This document shows positions 10,805 to 21,951 of a stretch of DNA of 64,000 nucleotides, one piece after another. How positions within the stretch are numbered: position 1 is the stretch's first letter; the number at the start of each line of letters is the position of its first letter. The position numbers and the translations under genes are program-made. This DNA is from Lumbricus rubellus (taxonomy: Eukaryota > Annelida > Clitellata > Crassiclitellata > Lumbricidae), in NCBI GenBank assembly GCA_945859605.1, contig OX243815.1, forward strand, positions 33,431,410 through 33,495,409, written 5' to 3'. The notes under the pieces were generated by a model. That model ran no database searches and was not told the DNA's origin. It worked only from the letters and a program-made list of their open reading frames with translations.

Positions 10805-12693
10805 GTTAAAGTCTTTTACAGAGCCGATTATGCACGCCGTTCGGTATACGAAAACTGACTGTGGAAGCCAACGCTTGGCAACTTTGACAACCATGTGCAA
10901 TTGTGCATAGTCTGAATAATTATCAGTGAGTAGGCCCTAGGCTTATGCAACAGATTATATTTATCTGTCGTTAAGACGAATCTTGCTGAAAAGATTTGTT
11001 TAGTTAGATCTATTTCAGACTATTTGATATGTCTGATTCACTGATTGTAATGCTAGATTCCGTTTATTCTGATAATTTTTCTCCATGCATCAACCAATCT
11101 ATATATTAGGCTATAGCTCCCCGCAACATTGGATATTATAGAGGACATATTGAGCAAATTTTAAAAGAATAAAATTGATAAGTAAAGTGCTATGTGTAGA
11201 GGAGCGCCCATGAGATCACTCGAACAATATTATCCGTCGTTTTCCAAATTAGTAGCTGGACTGGCGTGATGGTATTGGTAGGCCTAAGCCTAAGTACAAC
11301 TAAGCACATGTAGCCTTATAACATGCAGTGCAAATGCAAACTACTTTGAGCCAGAATAGAACGATCGAGCGAGAAGAATTGAATAATAGTAATATGGATA
11401 AAATGTGCGAAAAAAGAGTTGTGTTGTAAGCATTGATTTAGTGATCCGTGAGTGGAAATATCGCGGAGCAGACCAGCGGAAGAGACAATCGAAAGGGATA
11501 ACGAGTGAGAATGGAGAAGAATGAGTGAGAGAGTTCTCATCGGAGTTCATACTAAATTTGTATCTGGGGAACGGGTATAAGAAGCCGAGGAAAATAAGGG
11601 AAGGGAGAAGTTGTGAGCAAAGTCACCACCACTTTTCCGGGGAAAGTTACGCACTCATGATGCCTAAGTCATTGCCTATTATAGGCCTAATTATAGTCGA
11701 AGCTATTGAATTGGAGTTCAACCAAATCCATTTGTTAGGCCACTGTATCAATGGAACAGAGGTAGGCCTATCCAAGCAATTAATATAGTTTTTGTCTGAA
11801 CAGGGCCGTAAATCCCGGGGACGGAAAGGAGGGAATTCCCTTCCCACTTTTGAACCTGGGGAGGGACATGGGCGTCCGCAGGGGGGCGCAAGAGGGCGCA
11901 AGTGCGCCCCCCTAGATTTTTCGTATATTTGCAGATAACTCTAGATTATTTGGCTATGATTATTACAATGCGATTTTCCACGTGATTATCTGTGTGTTCT
12001 ACAAGTTGGACGTATAATTTATATCTTTCTTTCTATGCATAGCATATAGCCTAGATAGCCTATAGCCCTATAGAATTTCTCGTGGTAATATGGAAATTCA
12101 TACTGTTAACCCAATATACGACAAAATGCATTCAGTCGTGTTATCGAATTGCCAAGTAATAATGGTATCGTGTTCCCTTTAGCAGCGGCTCTTAATTGTG
12201 TTGTTTCAGGCGATCACTGCCAGATAACAGATCCAGCCGGTGAAACGCGAATAGTCGCATATACATGTATATTCACACGATTATAATATATAGACATATA
12301 GGCCTATATATATATATATATATAAACTTTATTGGCACTGACTGGAGCGACTGTCTCTGAACCATGACTGCAGCTTCTTCCCTCTATGCCAGCCAACACG
12401 CGTTTTGCCACACTTTAACCCGCTAGCTTCGGAACTATACTGCATTCCTAGGGGTGCTGATGTACTATATAATACATATCTGTATATATACTATAGGAAG
12501 AGCGGAAGAGGTGCGTTATTCTTATAGGGCTACACGATGCGTTGACTCAGCCTTGGTTGGCTTCAGAGACAGGATGAAAGATGAGGGTGCCAGCAAGAGA
12601 CAGAGAAGAAGAGGTAGAAGGGACAGAGAAATAAAGGGGGAGGAGGGAGAGAAGAGGAAACATCACATCAAAGTTGATATTTGATAGCGTGGC

Positions 12694-12729
<36 letters not shown>

Positions 12730-15700
12730 GTATATATATAATTATATATACATGTATACCCGGTACTGTGCGAGGGGAGAGAGAAGGAAAGGGATGAGTA
12801 GTGAGCAGAGGAATCTAGTCACCACCTCTATAGGGATCTTGAAAAAGGGCGTGGCCTATGTGCGACTCTATGGTCGGCCATGTTGGTATACAGCTGTGAG
12901 CTGTTGTCCAAGTAGGCTACACACTGTTACGCGGTGAATTGTTAGTTGATGGAATAAATTTATCGTTATAGGCCTACTGATCTATCCATAGGCCTATACC
13001 TGAACAGATCATAGTAATCTAAGGACCATCCAGCCTGGAGCGGCCCGAATCCTTGAAGCGAATTTCGGCCAGAAGCCCATGGAGCCAAAATCTGCTATAA
13101 TTAACAAGTAGGCCTAGACTTGCGCTTTATGCTGTTTCACGGACTGTAAATGACTGGGCTGCTTCCAACGTAATTGCAGACTCAAAATTTCTAAAGCACC
13201 ACTTGAGCCAAGCGCGGGGCACCAGCTTATTCACGAGCGCTGCGTTGAGTCAGAAGGGTGGTCAGATAAGAGCCCAGTTGCCAGAGGATCACAGGGGCAG
13301 TGCAGCTGCTGCTAACGCGTGTCATCTGGGTTGTGAATTGGAAGGATCAGCTGAGAATGAGATAGGGGGTAAGAGTTCTGGAAGAAGTGCCTTTTGATTT
13401 CGAATGGGAAGCCTGATATGTGATAAAGGAGCATGAGGAAGTTGAGCAGAGCCGCATTAAGACTAGTGTGGACTTGAGTGCTGTGATTACCCTCCAATGG
13501 CCCCTCTGGAAACCCATCGGTCTAGCACGCACATATTTACAACAGCGAGGCCCTAACACACTAAGATGCGTGGTACTGTATTCAGTGGCTCGGTTGGGAG
13601 AACCTGAGGTAGGCCTAAGTTGTGACCAGCAGTCAAGAGTGAGACAGATGATCGGGTAAAAAGGGTTGGCTGCATGTCACCAACTTGACTTATCGTCTTC
13701 TGCCTGACATGGACTTTTCTTTGGCAAAGAAACAGAAGAAGGCTTGACAGCCAGTTGAGTGCTGGATTCTCATATCTTTGTCGCACATCATTACTCATAA
13801 AGTTCCTTAGCTTCTAGGCCTACATTATAAACTGTCTGCTTAATCCGCTTCATCATCAGCTTCATCTGCAAAGGTTTTAGCAACGGCTGATGCAACAGGC
13901 TTAGAAATAGACCACTTTTATTCTAGATTGTCAGTTAAACTCAGTTTGGTCATGAACTGCAGAGCTGCCATTGGTATCACCCTATGGGCCTATTCTGACA
14001 GTGATGCTTGTCTATTATGGTTATATAGCTTCACACATATAAGAGATTCTGAACTGTAAAAATATTTTCTTCAATATTTACTGAACATATTTGATGCTTT
14101 GCAGTCTTGTTGTCATTAGTTTGAACAATTGAATTTATTAGCAAACTTGCTATGACTGAATATTGTTGAAGTAAACTGTTAACACAATGGAGACTTATAA
14201 ATAGTAACAGTTCCCCTGCATATAACTAGCCTACAGCACTGCAGCTGACTAGGCAGCAAAGTAGAAAACAAATTTGAAAAAACACTGAGGTAACTAAAGT
14301 AATTCCGCAGTCAGGAAAAAATTGACTACTATGCACTATTCCGAAAATGGCCCAGCAAAATTGTCAATGAGCATCGCAAAATAGCTCATAGTAGGCTAAC
14401 AGTGACTTTCAGTTTTGCTTGCGATAGATTGCATGTCTCTGGCTGTAGTTTTTAGCCGCCGGTATTCTTCGCACATTAACTTGGACATTCAAGCTCGTGT
14501 ATTTTGGACTTCTCTAATTGACCCTTTATCCCTTTCAGTAAGTTTGACGCAGATAATACAGTAAAAACACAGGAAATAATTGTTATAATAAGTGCTATTC
14601 GCATACGTATCCAAGGTCAACAAGCATTAGCTGTAAGCCAATATGGCGCAGGCCATTATGCAAATGAGCCGTGACGTCATTACGCAAAGACCGAATCGGA
14701 GGAAAGTTACGACTTTGCTGACAGATTGAGGTATGTCCCAACACAAGGGACCAAAAGCTTCCCGCTCGAGGCATAGCAGAGCGAAGGGAAATTTGTTAGG
14801 AACGGGACAGGAAGTCAAAGGGTGTTCATTTTCGCTTGAAGTTAAGTTCTATCAACGGTCATATTTTTACAACTAAAATGCCGGTATAGGCCTACAGCGG
14901 GCACCACACAAATTAAGGTCATTCAATACGGTACGCTTATGTGATGGTAGAACACAGATTCATTCGTTCAACAACCAGTGACGACCGTTTATCAGGTTTC
15001 TATGCAGACCTAATGAGTGTATATGTACAATAATATTGTACATTGTACTTCGTACTTGGGAAACAATATTCTTCATCTTGGTCTTCGTACGTCGGAAACA
15101 ATTTCAGCCAACAAAAGCGGGTTCAGGAAGTGATAAATCAATTTGGATATAAGACCCCAGACGATTGCAATTGTTACTTCAAGAGTAAGGTCCGATTTCA
15201 GTCACATAAAATTTGACTATCATAACTGTTTTGACAATGAATGTCTAAGATTTTTCGCATGCTGGGTTCCGTGACAGCGGATTGACAGGGAGCCAGCGCA
15301 GAAGGAGCGAGCGACGATTGTGGAGAGATCGGTTGCTTTCGACAAGCTATTTAGCCCCTGTAACAATTGGATAAAAATTCTGCGCCCCCCTATAGAAAAA
15401 TTCCTGCGGACGCCCATGGGGAGGGAACGTGTAGGAATTCCCTCCCCACAATTTCTCTCAGCTATATATGTCACAAATGTTAAGATCGGCAAGCTGCAGG
15501 TGACTGCACATTGCTCAAATTGTGGACACTTAGAAAACTTGCCATGTGGAATTAAAAGCTTCAAGAGGGGTAAATAAATGTGTTCATTGAATCTCTTCTT
15601 CATTGACACAAAGCTGGAGGAATTTGCGATGTGACATATATAATTATATATATATATTGTGATGATATATAATTATATATATATATACATATAATATACT

Positions 15701-15770
15701 GGCAGCATACATGCATGTAAACTCAAAATGGACAAGCTTCCTAATTAAGCCCCTAAATACCTTTGTGGCT
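10805..15770. other. Repeat-rich intergenic region, no gene recognised
   Basis: It holds about 12 copies of the octamer TAGGCCTA, TA microsatellites (about 12300-12322, 12690-12745, 15640-15690) and the head of a repeat with GGGCGTCCGCAGG ends at 11869. A reverse-orientation copy of that end lies near 15380-15416. A possible LINE tail fragment occurs near 13135-13205 (AVSRTVNDWAASNVIADSKF in translation), weakly supported. Confidence 0.5.
11869..12115. mobile_element. Dispersed repeat with GGGCGTCCGCAGG terminus
   Basis: It starts CATGGGCGTCCGCAGG, followed by a GGGGCGC-rich hairpin. Similar starts occur at 7154 (plus) and near 15416 (minus). An internal block, CTCGTGGTAATATGGAAATT at about 12080, is the reverse complement of one near 7230, so copies share inner sequence in both orientations. 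No coding region and no clear target duplication were found. Confidence 0.55.
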
Positions 15771-16025
15771 TGATGCACAAACGTCCTATCCGCAGTCCCT
15801 TCCCGCCCTAACCGGTTTGCTGATCGACTTGATCTCCTAGTTCCTAGAGCAAGGAGTACAATGGCTAGCCTTGCCATTGTAGACCCTTCTATGTGGAATA
15901 ACCTCCCTCCCTCTATCCGTAGTAAGATCTCATTGGGGTAACATCTTCGCTTCTTGAAGTCTTTTTGATTTCCTCAGGGCTGAGAGCGCCTCTGAATAGC
16001 TAGTACAGTAAGAGGCGCTTTTTAA
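15771..16025 (+). mobile_element. LINE 3' fragment (RT C-terminus and tail hairpin)
   Basis: Translation gives LLVPRARSTMASLAIVDPSM then WNNLPPSIRS, the standard end of CR1/L2-like RT proteins ('...VPR.RT....SF...GP..WN.LP...R'). After a stop comes the hairpin AGCGCCTCTGAATAG...AAGAGGCGCTT, matching the 3' tails of the LINE at 55411-57830 and of the SINEs in this window. Strongly 5'-truncated. Confidence 0.75.
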
Positions 16026-16304
16026 CTTCTCATATACAATACAACACATTACATTCATAGTTCATGCTTGCGAATTAGTAGATGATACAGTGATACGGGT
16101 CCGAAGCTCTGCTTACCGTTAAAACTCATCGAGATCTATTATTAGCTGAACCAATCACATCTGACCCAATATACTGGTGCGTTGCACAGCAAAGAAAGGT
16201 TCATTTAAGAGTAAGTAAGTACGCAAGTTTTTAACTGATAACGCGTATATTTTGGCAAACGTAGTGGAGAGCGGAAAATTCTGTGTGACTGTTAAGTAGC
16301 CTAT

Positions 16305-16545
16305 CTAATGACGACACTAAACCTAACACTAACCCTAACCGACCCTCACGACGTTAAACCTTAAGAATCTAATGACGAAACTAACCCTAACACTAACCCT
16401 AACCGACCCTCACGACGCTAAACCCTAAGAATCTAAGCTTAATGACGAAACTAACCCTACCACTAACCCTAACCGACCCTCACGACGCTGAACCTTAAGA
16501 ATCTAACGACGACCCTGACGACGCCAAACCTTACCCTACTCGAAC
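16305..16545. repeat. 64-bp tandem repeat, about 3.3 copies, with CCCTAA-like motifs
   Basis: Units begin CTAATGACGA at 16305, 16369, 16433 and, after a 6-bp insertion, about 16503. Each contains CACTAACCCTAACCGACCC and TTAAGAAT. The CCCTAA motifs resemble telomeric repeats but occur only within a longer unit. Confidence 0.9.
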
Positions 16546-16690
16546 GACACCAAGGTCTCCGATGCTGAAAATTTAATAATAAAGAACGCAAAAGTTAGAG
16601 ATTAGCCTACCTGTGCAAAGCGTTCGTCCATAGGCCTGCAGGAGTTCATTTTGTAAGAAAGTCTAATAGCCAAACGAGAAACGTTTTATA

Positions 16691-17537
16691 GCCTACTAGC
16701 TGAACCCGGCCACGCGTTGCTGTGGCAGAAAAGACCGTCCTCTGCCTCCAATCCTCCCCCTCTCCCCCTCCTCCTCTCTCCCCCTCGCCCCTCCCCCTCT
16801 CTCCTCCGCCCTCTCCCCTTCCTCCCCCTTCCCTCCCCTCCCCCTCTTCCCCCTCCCCCTCTATTCCCCCGCCCCCTCTCCCCTCCCCTTCCCTCTCCCA
16901 CCCCTCCCCTCCCCTCCACTCCCCTTACATCCTCCATCTCTCCTCTCCCTCTTCGTCCCGCTCCTTCCCTTCCTTTCCTCCTTCGCACCGTCCCTTTCCG
17001 ACACGGGGCGACAGCGACGCGGAACAGAGCGACGCGGAACATCAAAAAGGCCGGAATCGAATGTGTTGAAATGCGCTACATAAACGGAACACGCGCCCGA
17101 GCAAAGCCTATCGGCGGGCTTAAAACGGTCGAATTTGCAGATCTTTTACAAAAGAAATAACTTTCACTTCGATTCGACCGATTGAGAGTTAAAATTCAAA
17201 CCGTCCATAACAAAAAGAAATAACTTTCACTTCGATTCGACCGATTGTGAGTTCAAATTGAAACCGTCCAAATGCATTGGGCAAAAATAGCTCGCGTTTA
17301 AAAATGGCGGTTGCGGCAAGGTTCATATAGCGCATATTCAACTCGGAATCGGTCGAATGGAAGTGAAAGTTGTTTTTTGTTGTAGAAGATTTTGGAAAAA
17401 AGCATTATACAAACCTGCGCCTATATTAACGGAACGTTTTGCTGCAATTTTGAAAAGAATCGGTCCAGTACTTACCAAGATCCTATAAATGGAAGATTCG
17501 TGCGAACGCCGTTACATTTTTATATAATTATATAGAT
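16691..17537 (+). mobile_element. Unclassified dispersed element with polypyrimidine core (copy 1 of 3)
   Basis: The head reads ACTAGCTGAACCCGGCCACG then CGTTGC, and the tail ends ATATAATTATATAGATT. Two more copies are at 50776-51283 (plus) and 60957-61437 (minus) with the same head and tail. Directly after the head is a C/T-only stretch (about 16741-16975, CCCCTCT-like). A 63-bp segment containing AATAACTTTCACTTCGATTC is duplicated in tandem at 17155-17275. The C/T tract makes artefactual proline-rich ORFs. The class is unknown: no target duplication or coding sequence was seen. Confidence 0.65.
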
Positions 17538-17716
17538 TGCAATTCGTCCAAAATCGTTTTACCTTCCGCACATGTTGACACCTTGAAAAAGGGATGGTGA
17601 CATTGGCGAGACAGCGTAAGTTGATTGATTGGGGTAAAAATAGACTCTATGCGTTTTAGGCTTCGGACCCGTATCACTGTATCATCTACGAATTCGCTTC
17701 ATGCTTAGTGCTTATA

Positions 17717-18718
17717 CAGGGTGGGCCAAAAAAAGTGAGAACATCACGTAAAAAGTAGTATAATTGCATCAAAACTTGTTTCACTGTATCCAAAATAGCT
17801 TAAATTGTTTGCTCATTCACTTACTTACCTATTTAGCTATATGATGTCTTTATTTCGACGCATTTTTAAGCAAAATTTACAACTCAAAACGTACAAGCGT
17901 GTAATCGGGCAGAAGCTCAATGAAAATGTCACTTTGAAACGCTTGCAACGCAGTCGGCAGCTACTTGAGCGGTTTCCTAATGAGGGAAGTGTACGAAGCA
18001 TCTGGTTTACTGACAAAAAGACATTCATCGATGCCACTCCAGTTAACTGTTTATTCCGTTGAAACAAAGAAAAATGTAAGTTCAGGAAAGCCGACTCATA
18101 CGAGAACGTGACCATTTCAGCCGCGCGGTATCATGGTATAAGTTGGCATGTCTCGAATGGGGAAACTAATATTGTGTTCGTTGAACCAGGCGCCAAAGTA
18201 AACAGTGGATACTATTGTGGACATGTTCTGAGACAAGCCGATATGTGATCCCCATAACTGGACATTACAGGAGCAAGATGGAGCTCCATCTCATACAGCG
18301 AGAAATACAATCAACTCTCTTTGGCAGGAGAATGTTAACTTTATCGAGCCTGACATGTGGAAACCGAACAGTTGTGATTTAAACACAGTAGATTATGCCA
18401 TAATTATGGGGTGCTTTGCAAGAAAAAGTCTACCTTCGGCAAAAATTTACCACAGTTGAGCAGCTCAAGTTGGCAATAATCGAACTTCGAAGAATGAAGA
18501 AATCTGGGACAGCGTTTTATTGACATGCAGCAGCATAAACGAGTGGCGTCGACGCTTAGAAAAACTCGTTGAGAAGCAAGGAGGACACATTGAACATGAT
18601 TTCTGATTAGCTAAATACTTGGCAAACAAAAATATATGAAAACAATATAATTAACTGAATTATATTTGTAAATAACTCGTATTCTACAAGGTGTTCTCAC
18701 TTTTTTTGGCCCACCCTG
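17717..18718 (+). mobile_element. Tc1/mariner-superfamily transposon, inactive
   Basis: The 1002-bp element has inverted ends CAGGGTGGGCCAAAAAAAGT (about 27 bp matching) and sits between TA dinucleotides, the mariner target duplication. A broken transposase is readable in several frames. One block ends RSIWFTDKKTF (first catalytic Asp, about 17980-18025) and is followed by ATPVN. A second block has QDGAPSHTARNTI (second Asp, about 18270-18310). A third has DLNTVDYAI (third acidic position, about 18378-18405), then EQLKLAIIELRR. Stops and frameshifts show it is dead. The end motifs match those of the element at 35698-36869. Confidence 0.9.
17838..18600 (+). pseudogene. Mariner-like transposase pseudogene
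   Basis: This is the coding remnant inside the element at 17717-18718. An open stretch from 17838 to 18062 covers the first part of the catalytic domain, and later blocks follow in other frames. It has the DDE/D order of IS630-Tc1-mariner transposases, including a WFTD motif and a QDGAPSHT motif. The terminal 'GGHIEHDF' is also visible just before the element end. It is not functional as read. Confidence 0.85.
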
Positions 18719-18729
18719 TATATCATGCC

Positions 18730-19505
18730 TATAGGCAAATCATATTAGGATTTGGGAGTGTGGACTTTCAGACTTGAAAGGATAAATACTGACAAATCAG
18801 TTCATCTCAAGACCACATCATACAGCATATTCGACTTGTAGGTCTAAAGAGTATTACATGTAGTTTTAAGCAAGTGAAATTCACGAATAAAGTGCTGTGC
18901 GTTAATTAATTTAAACAGTCGAATTTTTTCGTTTTCCAAATCACTTCAAGCAGGATTGTGTCAATTGGTGTGTTGGTAAGGCGACAAAATATAGGCCTAG
19001 TGCAAATGCACACTGCATGCCTTCTCTATTAAGGCAGCTTTTCACATAATAGGCCTACATAAACATTTAGCCATTGCCTAAGTCTGTATATCAGTAAAGT
19101 TTGTATCATTATATATATGATCAGATATCTGTCATGTTTTTTTCTTCCACGAAAAGAATCTGCATGTTTTAGTTGGAGTTTGCAATTATTGTAGGCCTAT
19201 TTGTAATCGCAATCGCAATGATGGGCAACATATCTCAATTTACAGCAAGCCCTACAAATGAGTTGTCTATAGATCTAGGCTACTAACCCATTCAGATGCA
19301 GGACGAAATATTTAAGTGACTAAAATAGGCCTAATACTTTCAACTGTTTTGGCTTGGCAAGATAATACCGTACCCTATAGTCGTGTTGTTTCCCTGTGTT
19401 CCTAACATAAAAGGCTACGTGTAGCCTAGTAGGCTAATGCGAACCCAAAAAATTTTCATACTAACCTATAGGCCTAGGGTGTCACAGTCACTGAACTCAG
19501 TGGTA
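18730..19505. other. Intergenic sequence, no feature recognised
   Basis: It contains five TAGGCCTA octamers (near 18992, 19051, 19193, 19326, 19468) and otherwise nothing identifiable. Confidence 0.4.
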
Positions 19506-19511
19506 CGTGGG

Positions 19512-19836
19512 CAGGGCCGAATTAAGGCATGTTCAACATGATTGTTCGGCCGAACGGAGGCCCCCCACAAATGGGGTGAAAAAATTTTTCTGGAGCCAAT
19601 TTCGACCAAACAATTATTTTCCCGAAAATTTCGCTAGATGACTAAAAAAAGGTCATCAACTTTTTTGGCGGATGAAATAGTATGATTTTTCCGAAAATTT
19701 CGCCAGATGACTAAAAAAAAAAAAAGGTCATCAACTTTTTGGCGGATGAAATTGCATGATTTTCCAGAAAAATTTTCACGAAAAATTCCGCAAAAATTTC
19801 CCGATCAGGGCCCCCACATTGCTTAATCCGGCCCTG
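19512..19836. mobile_element. hAT-like MITE related to the 6195-6616 element
   Basis: Inverted ends are CAGGGCCGAATTAAGGC and, from the right, CAGGGCCGGATTAAGC. The interior has tandem copies of a ~70-bp block containing GGTCATCAACTTTTTTGGCG and GATGACTAAAAAAA, shared with the MITE at 6195-6616. Flanking octamers do not match well, so the target duplication is uncertain. Confidence 0.6.
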
Positions 19837-20101
19837 GTGGTGGGCTCCTTGAGGGAGGTATAGGCCTATTATATGTAGGCCTACGCCCGATTCCGAAGGG
19901 GAAATTTTCCTTCCCCACATCTAGAAACAGATTAATTTATGGTGTTTTTATCGTGCAGACAAATCAGCAAACTCGGACTGGAAATTACAATTGTTCTTAC
20001 ATAAAGGAAACGGCAAGGACCTGTTAAAAGGTCCCTATATAGGCCTTATAAGAGGACGATTCCGACCCGCGGGCCTTAGATTAGGCTAATTGACATAATT
20101 A

Positions 20102-21331
20102 TAGGGTGTCTCGATAGGTCGTGAACAATTTTGAAGGCAGAAAAATATATGTTATGCACAATATAACGTGGAAAGTTTTGTACTGGCGGATAGGTTATTC
20201 AAATGAAAATGTTAATATAAAAAAATTAGATCACTAGCTCACTTATTCAAATTTTAGCGCCAATATCCGTGACGTCATCAAATTCGTGCCAAATAAACGT
20301 CCAGTTAAGCCGCAAACAATATTGTACGACCATCATTGTTAATCAACACATAATTAATTAATACAAATTTGCATTTAGTATTTAATAATGTTTAATTTAC
20401 TCTTTATTACAGCCTCAAGTCGATTAGGCATCGAGCCAATTAGATTTTTCAGAGTTGTCAGAGGTAGGCCTATTGATGTCTATGCCTTACAAAGCCGACG
20501 TTTTAAGGTGGTCAGTGTTTGGGGTTCGGAATCGGCATAAACAGTTGCCGCCATAATACTCCAAACATTTTCCATTGGTGACAAATCCGGCGAATTAGGC
20601 GGCCAGCACCCCGGTGAGTTGTAGGCTAACCATTGATATTTTTGTTCAACCATTCGACTGAGGCCTTTGGTGTGTGTGCACGTGCACCGTCTTGTTGAAA
20701 TAATCCTTCGCCGTTATTATGAAACATTTTTGTGACTGTTAGGCCTAACTGAGCGCAGACTACATACACTTCGCTGGAATGCGAGTTTGACCTCTTTCTC
20801 CAGTATCCTATCAATTGATGTAATAAGTTGAAGTGACTGAAGTTTTATTTGGAATGATAATATGAAGTTTTGTTAATCCAACTGTTTATGCCGAACCCGA
20901 ATCCCAGACACTGAACACCTTAAAACGTCGGCTTTGTAAGGCATGGACATCGATAGGCCTACCTCTGACAACTCTGAAAAATCTAATTGGCTCGATGCCT
21001 AATCGACTTGAGGCTGTAATAAAGAGTAAAGGAAACATTATTAAATAGTAGGCCTAAATGATAATTTGTATTAATTAATTATGTGTGGATTAACAATGAT
21101 GGTCGTACAATATTGTTTGCAGCTTAACTGGTCGTTTACTTGGCACGATTTTGATGACGTCACGGATATTGGCGCTAAAATTTGGCTAAGTGAGCTAGTG
21201 ATCTAATTTTTTTATATTAACATTTTCATTTGAATAACCTATCCGCCAGTATAAAACTTTCCACATTATATTGTGTATAACATATATTTTTCTGCATTCA
21301 AAATCGTTCACGACCTATCGAGACACCCTAT
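20102..21331. mobile_element. Foldback Tc1/mariner-type element with ~450-bp inverted arms
   Basis: The ends AGGGTGTCTCGATAGGTCGT are inverted and next to TA. The arms match for about 450 bp (20102-20550 against 20885-21331), leaving a ~330-bp loop. The loop and inner arms encode transposase relics on the minus strand: FQQDGARAHTPKASVEWLNK near 20640-20705, then a WP..SPDLSPMENVW-like block across 20560-20620. The right arm reads on the plus strand as NTLKRRL...LTTLKNLIGSMPNRLEA. Each arm therefore carries a copy of the transposase C-terminus, in opposite orientations. Confidence 0.8.
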
Positions 21332-21826
21332 ATGTTGTCTCGGCCTATACGATAGGTCTACGCGTCTTTGCTGCCCATTGTTTCTGGGGAACAAGCTTAA
21401 ACGATGTAGCTCGGTACGTTAATCCGGGCCACCTCCATTGGCAGTTTGGCACGTCTCCGAGCTCGAGCTGCACACGTGTTGCCTCTGCATGGGCCTGCAA
21501 CATAATTATAGGCCTATATTATGTCCTCGCAACGTTCAGTTAATTGTTTTGGCTATAAGCTTATGCTAATGCTGGTCGCTATAAATAACGCAATTAATAG
21601 GCATATGCCTATATAGGCCTAACCTACGTAGTCTGTAGGCCTACGGAAAATGGTGGGGCTCAAGTTTCGGTCTGTCAACCAGCGTTCGGTGACCTTCGTG
21701 ACAGTACAGGTCACCCGTTGTAGGCCTATTTTTGAAGAGCTAGGCCTGTGTCAATTTCAATGAAATCTCGATCTGGATCAATTGATTAATAGGAAAGTCA
21801 GTAGGGCCTAGGCCTAGGACTAATGA

Positions 21827-21951
21827 GTGAATATAGCTGTCAGCGGATATGTGAATGGAAAAAGGAAAAAAGGAAGACCAAAGAAGAGATGTGTCGACAT
21901 GATACGTGAGGACTGTTACAAGGCTTGGAATTCTAAAAGAGCTCTAGAAAT
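21827..21951 (+). mobile_element. Possible LINE (RTE-like) C-terminal fragment
   Basis: Translation includes GKRKKGRPKKRCVDMIREDC, resembling the 'GRPRKRW.D.I.ED' tail common near the C-terminus of several retrotransposon endonuclease-RT proteins. It is short and abuts the inverted-repeat element that follows, so classification is tentative. Confidence 0.5.

Noticed and set aside
13203..13660. Small ORFs as a possible gene
   Set aside because: No family similarity, no convincing splice structure, and scattered short frames on both strands.
16717..17160. Proline-rich ORFs (also at 50785-51021) and glycine-rich ORFs at 61216-61489
   Set aside because: Translations of polypyrimidine or polypurine cores in the three-copy dispersed element.
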